This document shows, piece after piece, positions 55,563 to 63,368 of a stretch of 64,000 nucleotides of DNA. Origin of the DNA: Anaerohalosphaera lusitana. GTDB lineage: Bacteria > Planctomycetota > Phycisphaerae > Sedimentisphaerales > Anaerohalosphaeraceae. The notes beneath the pieces were generated by a model. The model was not told where the DNA came from and did not search any database. It saw nothing but the letters and a program-made list of their open reading frames with translations. The DNA lies in the NCBI RefSeq assembly GCF_002007645.1, contig NZ_CP019791.1, forward strand, positions 4,146,593-4,210,592, in the 5' to 3' direction. A program made the translations under genes and the position numbers. Position 1 is the stretch's first letter, and every line of letters begins with the position of its first letter.

Positions 55563-56567
55563 CTATTGCGGCTCACCAAGTCCTTCCACATCACTGCGAA
55601 TTTTCGCAATATCCGACTCCGCAAGCTCCAGCCCGCCAGCCTTCGCGTTATCCAAAGTCTGATCGACCCGCCTCGCACCGCACAGCACATGCGTCACACC
55701 TCTCTGCTGCGCCGTCCACGCGACAACCAACTGCGCCAGCGTACACGAATACTTCTCCGTCAGGCCCTTCCAGCCCGCCAGCATATCCAGTATCTTCGGC
55801 CGATTCACCTTCTTGAACCACGGATTCCAATCCTCATTGCTCCGCCACTCGTCCTCGCCGAAATCACGATCCATACCGACCTTACCCGTCAGCAGGCCCT
55901 GCTCCAGCGACATATACGTAAGCGTCGAAACGTTATTCTCCGCACAGAACGGCAGTATATTCTCCTCCGGCTCACGATACAGCATGCTGTACCGGAACTG
56001 ATCGCTCACGATTTCGCCGTGCTGCATATTCTCCTTCAGCTCATCAACCGAAACGTTCGACACGCCTATCGCCCGGATCTTCCCCTGATCCTTCAGTTTG
56101 TTCAGACACGCCATTGTATCCTCTATCGGCGTCTTCTCAGGCTCAACCGCAGGCCAGTGCGTCTGATACAGATCGATCCGATCAGTCCCAAGCCGCTTCA
56201 AACTGTCCTCGATCTCTATCTCGATCGTATCAGGCCTCAGACTCTTGAACACCTTCTCACCATCGAAAGGCCCAAGCAGCGAACCCCTCTCGTCGTGCCA
56301 CCACAGTCCGCATTTCGTTGCAAGTATCACCTCGTCCCTGCGTCCCTTGATCGCCTTGCCCACAACCTCCTCACTCCTGCCGAAACCATACAGCGGCGCA
56401 GTATCTACCAGATTGATCCCCTCGTCCAGCGAAGCATGCACCACCCGGATCGACTCATTATCATCCGGCTCCTTGCCCCATATACTTCCGCCCCCCATAA
56501 CCCACGTACCAAGTCCGACGATCGACGCGTTCATGTCCGTATTGCCAAGCTGCCTGTACTTCATCAA
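55563..56567 (-). CDS. Aldo/keto reductase
   Basis: A 334-residue NAD(P)H-dependent oxidoreductase with an (alpha/beta)8 barrel. The catalytic tetrad is visible: Asp55 and Tyr60 (NLVDTAPLYGFG), Lys85 (ILATKCG), His137 (DLYQTHWP). GVSNVSVDEL and a C-terminal GARRVDQTLDNAKA cofactor-binding stretch match the YajO/Tas-like group. The carbonyl substrate is unknown. It lies 53 bp before the HzsA-like gene and 121 bp after the IclR regulator on the same strand, suggesting one transcription unit, perhaps for a sugar or sugar-derived compound. Confidence 0.9.
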   Translation of the reverse strand: MMKYRQLGNTDMNASIVGLGTWVMGGGSIWGKEPDDNESIRVVHASLDEGINLVDTAPLYGFGRSEEVVGKAIKGRRDEVILATKCGLWWHDERGSLLGPFDGEKVFKSLRPDTIEIEIEDSLKRLGTDRIDLYQTHWPAVEPEKTPIEDTMACLNKLKDQGKIRAIGVSNVSVDELKENMQHGEIVSDQFRYSMLYREPEENILPFCAENNVSTLTYMSLEQGLLTGKVGMDRDFGEDEWRSNEDWNPWFKKVNRPKILDMLAGWKGLTEKYSCTLAQLVVAWTAQQRGVTHVLCGARRVDQTLDNAKAGGLELAESDIAKIRSDVEGLGEPQ

Positions 56568-56688
56568 TATATCCCTTCAAATTGCATTATCAAAACTGAT
56601 CCCGGCGATCCGCCATCCCCCACGCGCCCGGCCGGGCTTTATTACAAGTCACCGCAAGCGGTTCCAAACCGCTTGCATCATCTATATA

Positions 56689-57477
56689 TTACTGCGCGGG
56701 CCCGTATCCAAGCCTCCGCGATATCTGCCTCGCATACTCAACCGTTTTCCTCCCGGCCTCCTCCAGACCAGCCTTTTCCATCCGTTCGCTCGGCCCGGTT
56801 GACCATATACTCGCAACCGGATACCCGTGCTGATCCAGAACCGCCGCTCCCACGCACCGCACGCCCTCCACCTCTTCCGCCCTGTCTATCGCATACCCAG
56901 CCTCCCGCACTCGATCGAGCTCCTCATGCATCGCACCCTTATCCGTGATCGTATTGTCATTATACCGTTTCAGCTCCACCCGTTCCAGCAGCATCTCCCG
57001 CTCCCTAGCCGGTAAAAAGGCCCACATCGCCTTGCCCGGCGCACTTGCATGCAGCGGAAACCGCCTGCCCGGATTGACCATAAACTTGAAAAGATGACTC
57101 CCCACGACCTGCTCCAGCACCACCCCGTAAGTGCCCGACAATATCCCGATAAGCACCGTCTCTCGCACCTCGTCCCGAAGCTCCCGCATTATGTCCAGTG
57201 ATTTCTCCACCAGGCTGTACTCCGAAACCGCCCCATAACCCAGCGTAAGCATCTTATGCGTCAGCGTAAAAACCTTCGTATCATCCGCTCGCCTCAGATA
57301 CCCCCGATCCAGCAAAGTCTTAGTAATCCTGAAAACGCTGTTCTTCGGATACCCCAGCTTCTCAACCACTGAAGTCAGACTCAGCCCCTCACCATGCTCC
57401 GACAGAAGCTCCAGTATCTCAAGCGCACGCTCCAGATTCGGCACATGATACTTTGATGATTCCCCGTTCCCATTCAT
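56689..57477 (-). CDS. IclR-family transcriptional regulator
   Basis: A 262-residue regulator from ATG 57477; the longer frame adds hydrophobic, non-family sequence. Residues about 10-75 are the winged helix (ERALEILELLSEHGEGLSLT, then YPKNSVFRITKTLLDRGYLR). The C-terminal effector domain has SLVEKSLDIMRELRDEVRET, PLHASAPGKAMWAFLP, EVEGVRCVGAAVLDQHGYPV. IclR proteins usually sense small carbon compounds and control adjacent catabolic genes. Being first in the run IclR-AKR-HzsA-like-propeller, it probably controls that group. A short inverted repeat upstream is a candidate operator. Confidence 0.88.
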   Translation of the reverse strand: MNGNGESSKYHVPNLERALEILELLSEHGEGLSLTSVVEKLGYPKNSVFRITKTLLDRGYLRRADDTKVFTLTHKMLTLGYGAVSEYSLVEKSLDIMRELRDEVRETVLIGILSGTYGVVLEQVVGSHLFKFMVNPGRRFPLHASAPGKAMWAFLPAREREMLLERVELKRYNDNTITDKGAMHEELDRVREAGYAIDRAEEVEGVRCVGAAVLDQHGYPVASIWSTGPSERMEKAGLEEAGRKTVEYARQISRRLGYGPAQ

Positions 57478-57522
57478 AAATATGCTCTCAAAAAACCACC
57501 ACACACAGCCAGTTTTATATAA

Positions 57523-57535
57523 CAAACCAAGTTTG
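57523..57535 (-). promoter_or_regulatory. Short inverted repeat upstream of the IclR gene
   Basis: CAAAC-CAA-GTTTG, 46 bp before the IclR start, adjacent to TATATAAAA on the minus strand, which could be a -10 region. Size and position suit an autoregulatory operator. The arms are short, so chance is possible. Confidence 0.3.
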
Positions 57536-57781
57536 ACAAGCAGTATAACATCCCACCCGCCCATGTCAACTGCATAAATAGCGGCACTCAACCAAACAGC
57601 CCCCAATGACGAATTTTTCAAAAACCCTGTAACATCCCCCACCAAACTGCGTCTATACAGTCAGCAAAATTAACTAAAAACAGGACAACAACCTCTCACA
57701 GCTCCGGAAAATGCATGACAACCCGACAAAAATCTGATATTTTCAGTGCCGCATCGTTTTTCCGAACAGAAAGGTTCACAA

Positions 57782-58249
57782 ATGGATACGCTAAAAGATT
57801 TCCTCAAACCCGAAATAATCTGGTGCCTCGTCGGCCTCGTCCTCCTGCTCATGGAGTTCGCCGTCCCGGGCCTGATTCTGTTTTTCTTTGCGATCGGAGC
57901 ATGGATCGTTGCACTCGTCTGCCTCTTCTGGGATTCCGCGGGCCTTGACGCCCAGCTCATCATCTTCCTTATCGCCAGCATAACATCTCTGCTCGCTCTT
58001 CGCCGCTACCTCAAAAATATCTTCCACGGCCACATCCGCTCCGTCCAGTCCGGCAAACAGGACCTCGATGAATTCGTCGGCCAGCGAGTCACCGTCAGGT
58101 CAGCGATCCCCGCCAACGGCACAGGCCGCGTCGAGTTCCGCGGAACAGAATGGAACGCAACTTCCGACGACCCCCTCGCACCAGGCGAACCCGCCGAGAT
58201 AATCAGCAAAGACAACCTCACACTCAAAGTCAAAAAACTCGACCAATAA
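57782..58249 (+). CDS. NfeD-family membrane protein
   Basis: A 155-residue short-type NfeD protein from ATG 57782. Three to four N-terminal membrane helices (IIWCLVGLVLLLMEFAVPGL, ILFFFAIGAWIVALVCLFW, LIIFLIASITSLLALR) are followed by a soluble OB-fold (LDEFVGQRVTVRSAIPANGT to LTLKVKKLDQ). NfeD proteins work with SPFH-domain proteins in membrane microdomains and quality control. The matching SPFH gene is two genes downstream, with a TM2 protein between them, all on the same strand with 35-40 bp gaps. Confidence 0.88.
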   Translation: MDTLKDFLKPEIIWCLVGLVLLLMEFAVPGLILFFFAIGAWIVALVCLFWDSAGLDAQLIIFLIASITSLLALRRYLKNIFHGHIRSVQSGKQDLDEFVGQRVTVRSAIPANGTGRVEFRGTEWNATSDDPLAPGEPAEIISKDNLTLKVKKLDQ

Positions 58250-58288
58250 GCCATATTAATCAATCTTAATTCTTTTCAAGGAGTGAAG

Positions 58289-58510
58289 ATGTCAAACGAA
58301 ACAGAAAAAAGCGGCGTAGTATGTTTATTGCTTCTATTGCTGGTAGGCTTTCTCGGCGCACACAGATTCTACGTCGGTAAGATCGGCACAGCCATTCTCT
58401 TCATCTTGACTGGCGGCGGCCTCGGGATATGGGCACTTATCGACCTCATCATGATCATCACAGGCAAGTTCACCGACGCTCAGGGCAACCCGATCCCACT
58501 CGGCAACTGA
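58289..58510 (+). CDS. TM2-domain membrane protein
   Basis: A 73-residue protein with two membrane helices and the TM2 signature: VGFLGAHRFYVGKIGTAILF, then GGGLGIWALIDLIMIITGKF followed by TDAQGNPIPLGN. ATG 58289 has AGGAG 5 nt upstream, better than the in-frame GTG at 58283. TM2 proteins are widespread small inner-membrane proteins without settled function. Its place between nfeD and the SPFH gene suggests a part in the same membrane assembly. Confidence 0.9.
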   Translation: MSNETEKSGVVCLLLLLLVGFLGAHRFYVGKIGTAILFILTGGGLGIWALIDLIMIITGKFTDAQGNPIPLGN

Positions 58511-58545
58511 CAATCACAAATATACCGTTATAAGGAGACCACCAA

Positions 58546-59490
58546 ATGTTATCAGCAGTAATTGGCCCCGTTGCCGTCATCCTCATCGTAGTCATCGTCA
58601 TCGCCGCCATCGCCTTCTTCAAGACCATCCGCATCGTACCCCAGAAATCCGCCTACATCATAGAAAGCCTTGGCAAATACTCCAAAACCCTAGAAGCGGG
58701 CTTCCACATCCTCGTTCCCTTCATCGACAAAGTGGCTTATAAACACACCCTCAAGGAACAGGCCGTGGACGTCCCGCCGCAGACCTGCATCACCCGCGAC
58801 AATATCGCAGTCGAAGTCGACGGCATCCTCTATATGCAGGTCGTCGACGCAAAACGAGCCTCCTATGGTATCGACAACTACCTCTTCGCCGCCAGCCAGC
58901 TCGCCCAGACCACAATGCGTAGCGTCATCGGCAAGCTCGACCTCGACAAAACCTTCGAAGAACGCGACAACATTAACAGCGTCATCGTCGAAGCCGTCGA
59001 CAAGGCCTCCGACCCCTGGGGCGTAAAGGTCACTCGCTACGAAGTAAAGAACATCGTCCCGCCGCAGTCCATCAAGGACGCCATGGAAAAACAGATGCGT
59101 GCCGAACGTGAAAAACGCGCAATGATCGCCGAGTCCGAAGGTGAACGCCAGTCCCGCATCAACCGCGCCGAAGGTGAAAAACAGCAGCTCATCGCCCAGT
59201 CCGAGGGTGAAAAGCAAAAACGCATCAACGAAGCCGAAGGCCGAGCCGCCGAGATCGAAAAGGTCGCCGAAGCCACCTCGCTCGGCATCAAACGCATCGC
59301 AGCAGCTATCATCGAAGAAGGCGGCTCACAGGCTGTCGACCTCCGCATCGCCGAACAATACCTCGACGAATTCGGCAAACTCGCCAAGACAAACAACTCC
59401 ATGATCATCCCCACGGACCTCTCAGACATTGCAAGCGTAATAAAATCCGCAAAAATGGCCCTCAGCCAACAGAAAACACCCACAAAATAA
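58546..59490 (+). CDS. qmcA: SPFH/Band 7 protein (stomatin/QmcA-like)
   Basis: A 314-residue membrane-anchored scaffold. One N-terminal helix (GPVAVILIVVIVIAAIAFF), then the SPFH domain (VPQKSAYIIESLGKYSKTLE, ITRDNIAVEVDGILYMQVVD, LRSVIGKLDLDKT-like segment), then a long charged coiled coil with AEGEKQ-type repeats (about 190-245) and a C-terminal helix. This order matches QmcA/paraslipin, which forms ring assemblies that organise membrane microdomains with NfeD and FtsH. It closes the nfeD-TM2-SPFH operon and is followed by a terminator. Confidence 0.92.
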   Translation: MLSAVIGPVAVILIVVIVIAAIAFFKTIRIVPQKSAYIIESLGKYSKTLEAGFHILVPFIDKVAYKHTLKEQAVDVPPQTCITRDNIAVEVDGILYMQVVDAKRASYGIDNYLFAASQLAQTTMRSVIGKLDLDKTFEERDNINSVIVEAVDKASDPWGVKVTRYEVKNIVPPQSIKDAMEKQMRAEREKRAMIAESEGERQSRINRAEGEKQQLIAQSEGEKQKRINEAEGRAAEIEKVAEATSLGIKRIAAAIIEEGGSQAVDLRIAEQYLDEFGKLAKTNNSMIIPTDLSDIASVIKSAKMALSQQKTPTK

Positions 59491-59512
59491 CCACCCCAAA
59501 CCTGCATATCAA

Positions 59513-59545
59513 AAAGCGTCCTCAGCCACCCGCTGGGGACGCTTT
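59513..59545. terminator. Bidirectional terminator (SPFH operon / VanZ gene)
   Basis: AAAGCGTCC and GGACGCTTT pair perfectly, extended by CAGC/GCTG inside. On the minus strand it is followed by TTTTTGATA, on the plus strand by TTTATTTC. The VanZ stop codon overlaps its edge. Confidence 0.75.
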
Positions 59546-59912
59546 ATTTCTCCTTACCGCGCCCCCAACCGCCTGCAACCCGGACAACCCCAAGCACCAC
59601 AACGATCCCCACAACATTCGCCGCCCAGTCATCGACCCCGCAGGTCCGCCCAACCCACGGCTGCGTCAACTCGTCAACCACACCCAGTCCCGCCAGCATC
59701 ATGGCAAGCCCGACATACCCTCGCCAGCCGCGCCCAAAACCGACCGCCCATATACCCACAAATGCGAGAACCCCATAAGCCCCAGCATGCAGAATTTTGT
59801 CAAAATTCCCCACACCCAGGTCAGAAGGCATATTCACCTGCGGAATATGCGTCAGCGTAAATACCACTGTAATCACAAAAACAAAAATAACCCATCGACC
59901 AACTTTGACCAT
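59544..59912 (-). CDS. VanZ-family membrane protein
   Basis: A 122-residue protein with four membrane helices and the VanZ-like pattern: FDKILHAGAYGVLAFVGIWA (helix 2), GLGVVDELTQPWVGRTCGVDDWAANVVGI (helix 3-4 with conserved Asp-Glu and Asp-Trp). VanZ-like proteins are common in planctomycetes and their role outside teicoplanin resistance is unknown. Single gene, minus strand, sharing a terminator with the SPFH operon. Confidence 0.85.
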   Translation of the reverse strand: MVKVGRWVIFVFVITVVFTLTHIPQVNMPSDLGVGNFDKILHAGAYGVLAFVGIWAVGFGRGWRGYVGLAMMLAGLGVVDELTQPWVGRTCGVDDWAANVVGIVVVLGVVRVAGGWGRGKEK

Positions 59913-60069
59913 TTGCTAACCTCAAAGAAACACCGAGTTAAGAATAATAAACCATTTATTGTCAATTCGCAAACACCATACTTTTTTCTTGGAATCCACA
60001 ATGATATAAATTAAAATATGCTCAAATCTATGTGTTTTAAAGAGTGTTACTCAAACTAACGGAAGACCC

Positions 60070-60846
60070 ATGAATCATAAAAAAGCCTTCACCCTCATCG
60101 AACTACTCGTAGTCATCTCAATCATCGCCCTCCTCCTCGCCATCATGATGCCGGCACTGTCCATGGTAAAAGAAAAAGCCAGAGCTGTAGTTGGCATGTC
60201 CCGTGTAAAGCAATGGGGCCTCTGCTACCAACTCTTCACCAACGACCACGACGGCAGCTTCCCCGAATTCACCCCCGAGACCACCAATACTACCTTCATG
60301 TATGACCTTAAGGACTATTACTCCGACATCGACGAAATGCGTTTCTGCCCTTCCGCAAAGAAAATCTCACAGTCCAACCCTACAGGTGTTCAGCAAGGTA
60401 GCTTTTTCGGAAGCACGCTCCAGGCCTGGAAAGTAAACGCCGGAGAAGCCAACTGGTTGGAAGACGACGACATCGGTGCAGGCAGCTACGGTGAAAATTC
60501 ATATATTAGAAAACGCGCTGGCAGCTCCAAGGCATGGGGGCGAGCGAATATGCCCCGTGCAAATACTGTACCCGTGCTCATGGATGCACGCTGGAACAAT
60601 GCATGGCCGGACAACAACCAGCCACTTCGAACCTCCGCGACAACTGAAGAGGAATTCTATAACTATAACAACTGGTCAACCATCTCATGCTTCGTTATGA
60701 AACGCCACGGCGACGGCATTAACATGACTATGGCAGATGGAAGCGCCATCAAAGCCGACGCCGAAGAACTCTGGCAATTCAGATGGAACCGAGACTTCGA
60801 ACGCGAAGAAAACAAGGACCTAAGCTTCATGAAATGGGACAATTAA
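60070..60846 (+). CDS. Pseudopilin-like protein, type IV prepilin leader (copy 4)
   Basis: 258 residues with the short leader MNHKKA, then FTLIELLVVISIIALLLAIM; Ala precedes the cut, as in copy 2. The soluble part has MRFCPSAKKISQSNP and ends KRHGDGINMTMADGSAIKADA with ELWQFRWNRDFE, the common end pattern of all four copies. It is the only copy on the plus strand. Monocistronic, with a following terminator. Likely exported by a type IV pilus/type II secretion-like machine encoded elsewhere. Confidence 0.85.
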   Translation: MNHKKAFTLIELLVVISIIALLLAIMMPALSMVKEKARAVVGMSRVKQWGLCYQLFTNDHDGSFPEFTPETTNTTFMYDLKDYYSDIDEMRFCPSAKKISQSNPTGVQQGSFFGSTLQAWKVNAGEANWLEDDDIGAGSYGENSYIRKRAGSSKAWGRANMPRANTVPVLMDARWNNAWPDNNQPLRTSATTEEEFYNYNNWSTISCFVMKRHGDGINMTMADGSAIKADAEELWQFRWNRDFEREENKDLSFMKWDN

Positions 60847-60861
60847 TCCTCAAACCAACCC

Positions 60862-60888
60862 AAAGCCCTGCAACACGCGGGGCTTTTT
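60862..60888 (+). terminator. Rho-independent terminator of pseudopilin copy 4
   Basis: AAAGCCC pairs with GGGCTTT, extended by a wobble pair, followed by TTC; 16 bp after the stop codon. Confidence 0.7.
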
Positions 60889-61050
60889 CATGCGCAAAAC
60901 CAGACCATGAAACGGGCTCAAAGATCATCATGCCAACACTCCCAAACCGTGCCCCAGCATGTATAAATAGGGACAGCCACCCGTTTCAACCTGCAAGACC
61001 TCCCGACCAACTAAACCACGATCTTCAAACACATGCACGCCGCAATTGCC

Positions 61051-61935
61051 CTACCGCACCATCCCCCAAAGCACCCTGCCGTAATCGCCCAGCGTGATCA
61101 CAACCGCCCCCTCGGGCAGCGGCATCCGATCCGCGAACACCCGCGAATGCTCCCGAACGTTCGTATGATGCAGAACATGTTCCCGACAATCCCCGTGCAC
61201 CATAAACAAAAACGCCTTCTCCCACACCGTCTCCCGCCGAAGGTTCCTACTCCTTATGTTCCGCTCCTTCACGTCTCCCTCAACGATCAGCCCCCCATGC
61301 TGCACAAGCTGATCCTGATGCACCCAGAACGCACCAAGCCAGAAACTAAGCCCGATCGCGACCACCGCCTGCCACACCGCAACACCCCACACAAACACCG
61401 CCGCCGTACCGATCCCACCGTAAAACACCGTAACCGCCGCAAGACTCACCAGCAGGCTCCTCAACCGCCACTTCTCCCGATACCGCTCATGAAACCCCAG
61501 CACCGCCGTCAACAACCCGAAGGTCCATATCACCCCCAGCAATATCTCCGCCGCATTATACATCCGCCGTCGCCAGCCCTCCCGCACCTCTCCCACCGGA
61601 TGAAACTCCGTATCCTCCCAACTGTTCACCTTGCTGTGATGAAACCCGTGCACCAGCCTGTAATTCTGCGGATCCGTCCCAAGCATCCACGAATAAACCT
61701 TGTATAGCCCCTCGTTCGGCACGTTAGGCACATACTTGTGCCAGCATTCATGCATCAGACAACCGATCCACGTATACAGCCACGCTCCAGACCAAACCAT
61801 CAGCAAAACCGCCCACCAGCCGAACGCATCGAACACAGCAGGTATGCAGAAAAGATAAACGGGCCACGCCAGAACCACAACCCAGTACTTCCATGCCTGC
61901 CTCCGCAGTTCCTCATCACTGATGTAGCGTTCCAT
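61051..61935 (-). CDS. Membrane fatty-acid desaturase family protein
   Basis: A 294-residue integral membrane di-iron enzyme with the three histidine boxes HECWH, HGFHHS and HVLHH in the order and spacing of fatty-acid desaturases and hydroxylases. Four or more membrane helices surround them (YWVVVLAWPVYLFCIPAVFD, WWAVLLMVWSGAWLYTWIGC). ATG 61935 is preferred over an in-frame upstream start at 61956. It needs oxygen by family mechanism, which sits oddly with a glycyl radical enzyme in the same genome and suggests a facultative lifestyle. Substrate (acyl lipid, sterol-like or carotenoid) unknown. Confidence 0.85.
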   Translation of the reverse strand: MERYISDEELRRQAWKYWVVVLAWPVYLFCIPAVFDAFGWWAVLLMVWSGAWLYTWIGCLMHECWHKYVPNVPNEGLYKVYSWMLGTDPQNYRLVHGFHHSKVNSWEDTEFHPVGEVREGWRRRMYNAAEILLGVIWTFGLLTAVLGFHERYREKWRLRSLLVSLAAVTVFYGGIGTAAVFVWGVAVWQAVVAIGLSFWLGAFWVHQDQLVQHGGLIVEGDVKERNIRSRNLRRETVWEKAFLFMVHGDCREHVLHHTNVREHSRVFADRMPLPEGAVVITLGDYGRVLWGMVR

Positions 61936-62044
61936 CAGACACCCCCATAATAACAAACAGTACTCTCAACCCCTATTATACGAATTTTCAACCGGCACAA
62001 ACCAGCTTAAATCTTGACTTTCCATGCGATAAGATTAAAAGCTT

Positions 62045-63190
62045 CTAAGAAACCGCCTCCCGTTCGGTCTCATTGCTCTCTTCGCCAGGCAAACATATAA
62101 CAAACTCGCTGCCCTCACCGGCACTGCTCTTGATCAGCAGTGACCCCCCAAGCACATCCAGCCGTTCCCGCATACTCAAAAGCCCAAATCCCTTGTTCGC
62201 ACCTCCCAGTACCGAATCAACATCGAAACCCTTCCCCTCATCGCTCACGATGATCTGTATTTGCTCCCCGCTTCTTTGCATGTTGACCCTGACCCGATCA
62301 ACTCCTGCATGTTTCACCGCGTTGAAAACCAGCTCCCTCACACTCTTAAATGCAAAGGACCTTATTTCCTCTGTATCAGGCTCGGCTTCCGTACCGATTA
62401 TGACCTCCAGCGTAAGATCATATAGATCACCCATCTCTACCGCCAGCCACTCAAACGCTGCACCCAGCCCATACTGACTCAATACCGGCGGACACAACTC
62501 ATGCGATAAGTTCCTGCTCTTCTTGATAGCTCCGTCCAGCAGCTTGCCCGCCTCCTCGAGCTGCTCAGCAACATCCTCGTTCATATTTGACCTGCTCGCG
62601 GCAATATTTATCTGAAATTTCGCCGCCACAAGCCGTTGCTGCAGATCGTCATGCAGCACCTCGGACAGCCTCTCACGCTCCCGATCCTCCGCTGCCGAAA
62701 GAGCTGCCGACATCTTCTGAAGCTGCCTGGCTCGCTTCTCCAGTTTTTCATTCGCCTCCTTGAGCCGCTCCTTCGCCCGCGTCTCCGCAGTGACGTCCTC
62801 AAGGGTGAAAACCAGGTACTTAATAGCACCCTTATAGTCCAGAATAGGAAAAAGCTTCCAGTTCCAGTAAGTCGTACCTCGCTCAGGCTGATCGGGATGC
62901 TCAAAAGGCTTTGCCAACGCAAGATAGGGCTTCTTATTATCCACCACACTTCTGAATATCCGCTCATTCTCCTCATGCGGATACAGATCGAAATGATTCT
63001 CCCCGATAAAATCATCACTCTCCCGCGATGCTATCTTTGCGTAGGCGTCATTTACCCGGATAAAATTAAATTCGGCATCCAGTATCGCCATCGGCTCCAG
63101 CGTATGACTGAAAAATGCCTCCATAATAGGCCCGGCCTGCTCGTTCCAAAGTGCCGTATTTTTCGCTCTCATCTTTTCCCTTGAATGCAT
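62045..63190 (-). CDS. PAS-domain sensor histidine kinase (HisKA_3 / NarX-UhpB type)
   Basis: A 381-residue soluble kinase. Residues about 25-137 are a PAS domain (LEPMAILDAEFNFIRVNDAY ... YLVFTLEDVTAETRAKERL). A coiled coil follows (140-170), then HisKA_3 with the phosphorylated His180 in SEVLHDDLQQRL, and a HATPase_c domain (NAVKHAGVDRVRV, DEGKGFDVDSVLGGANKGFG, MRERLDVLGG). No membrane helix, so the signal is cytosolic. Its partner would be a LuxR/NarL-type response regulator, which is not adjacent. ATG 63172 is an alternative start. Confidence 0.9.
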   Translation of the reverse strand: MHSREKMRAKNTALWNEQAGPIMEAFFSHTLEPMAILDAEFNFIRVNDAYAKIASRESDDFIGENHFDLYPHEENERIFRSVVDNKKPYLALAKPFEHPDQPERGTTYWNWKLFPILDYKGAIKYLVFTLEDVTAETRAKERLKEANEKLEKRARQLQKMSAALSAAEDRERERLSEVLHDDLQQRLVAAKFQINIAASRSNMNEDVAEQLEEAGKLLDGAIKKSRNLSHELCPPVLSQYGLGAAFEWLAVEMGDLYDLTLEVIIGTEAEPDTEEIRSFAFKSVRELVFNAVKHAGVDRVRVNMQRSGEQIQIIVSDEGKGFDVDSVLGGANKGFGLLSMRERLDVLGGSLLIKSSAGEGSEFVICLPGEESNETEREAVS

Positions 63191-63368
63191 ATAATCCTGC
63201 TAACAGCCCTTATCCGAGCAATCTAACCGCAAACCGATTAAAGAACCATCTTCAGCGAAGCAGCCGCAAAAACAACTTCTCAATACTACAACACTAACCC
63301 AATCAATTTACATGTCCAGACTTATCGGTGGACCTGCAGTGTCTTCTATCAATGACGATCTCACCGAT

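Noticed and set aside
60963-60978. AAATAGGGACAG motif similar to the IS4 left edge at 38675
   Set aside because: Only about 12 bp match, with no second end or transposase nearby. Probably chance or an old remnant.
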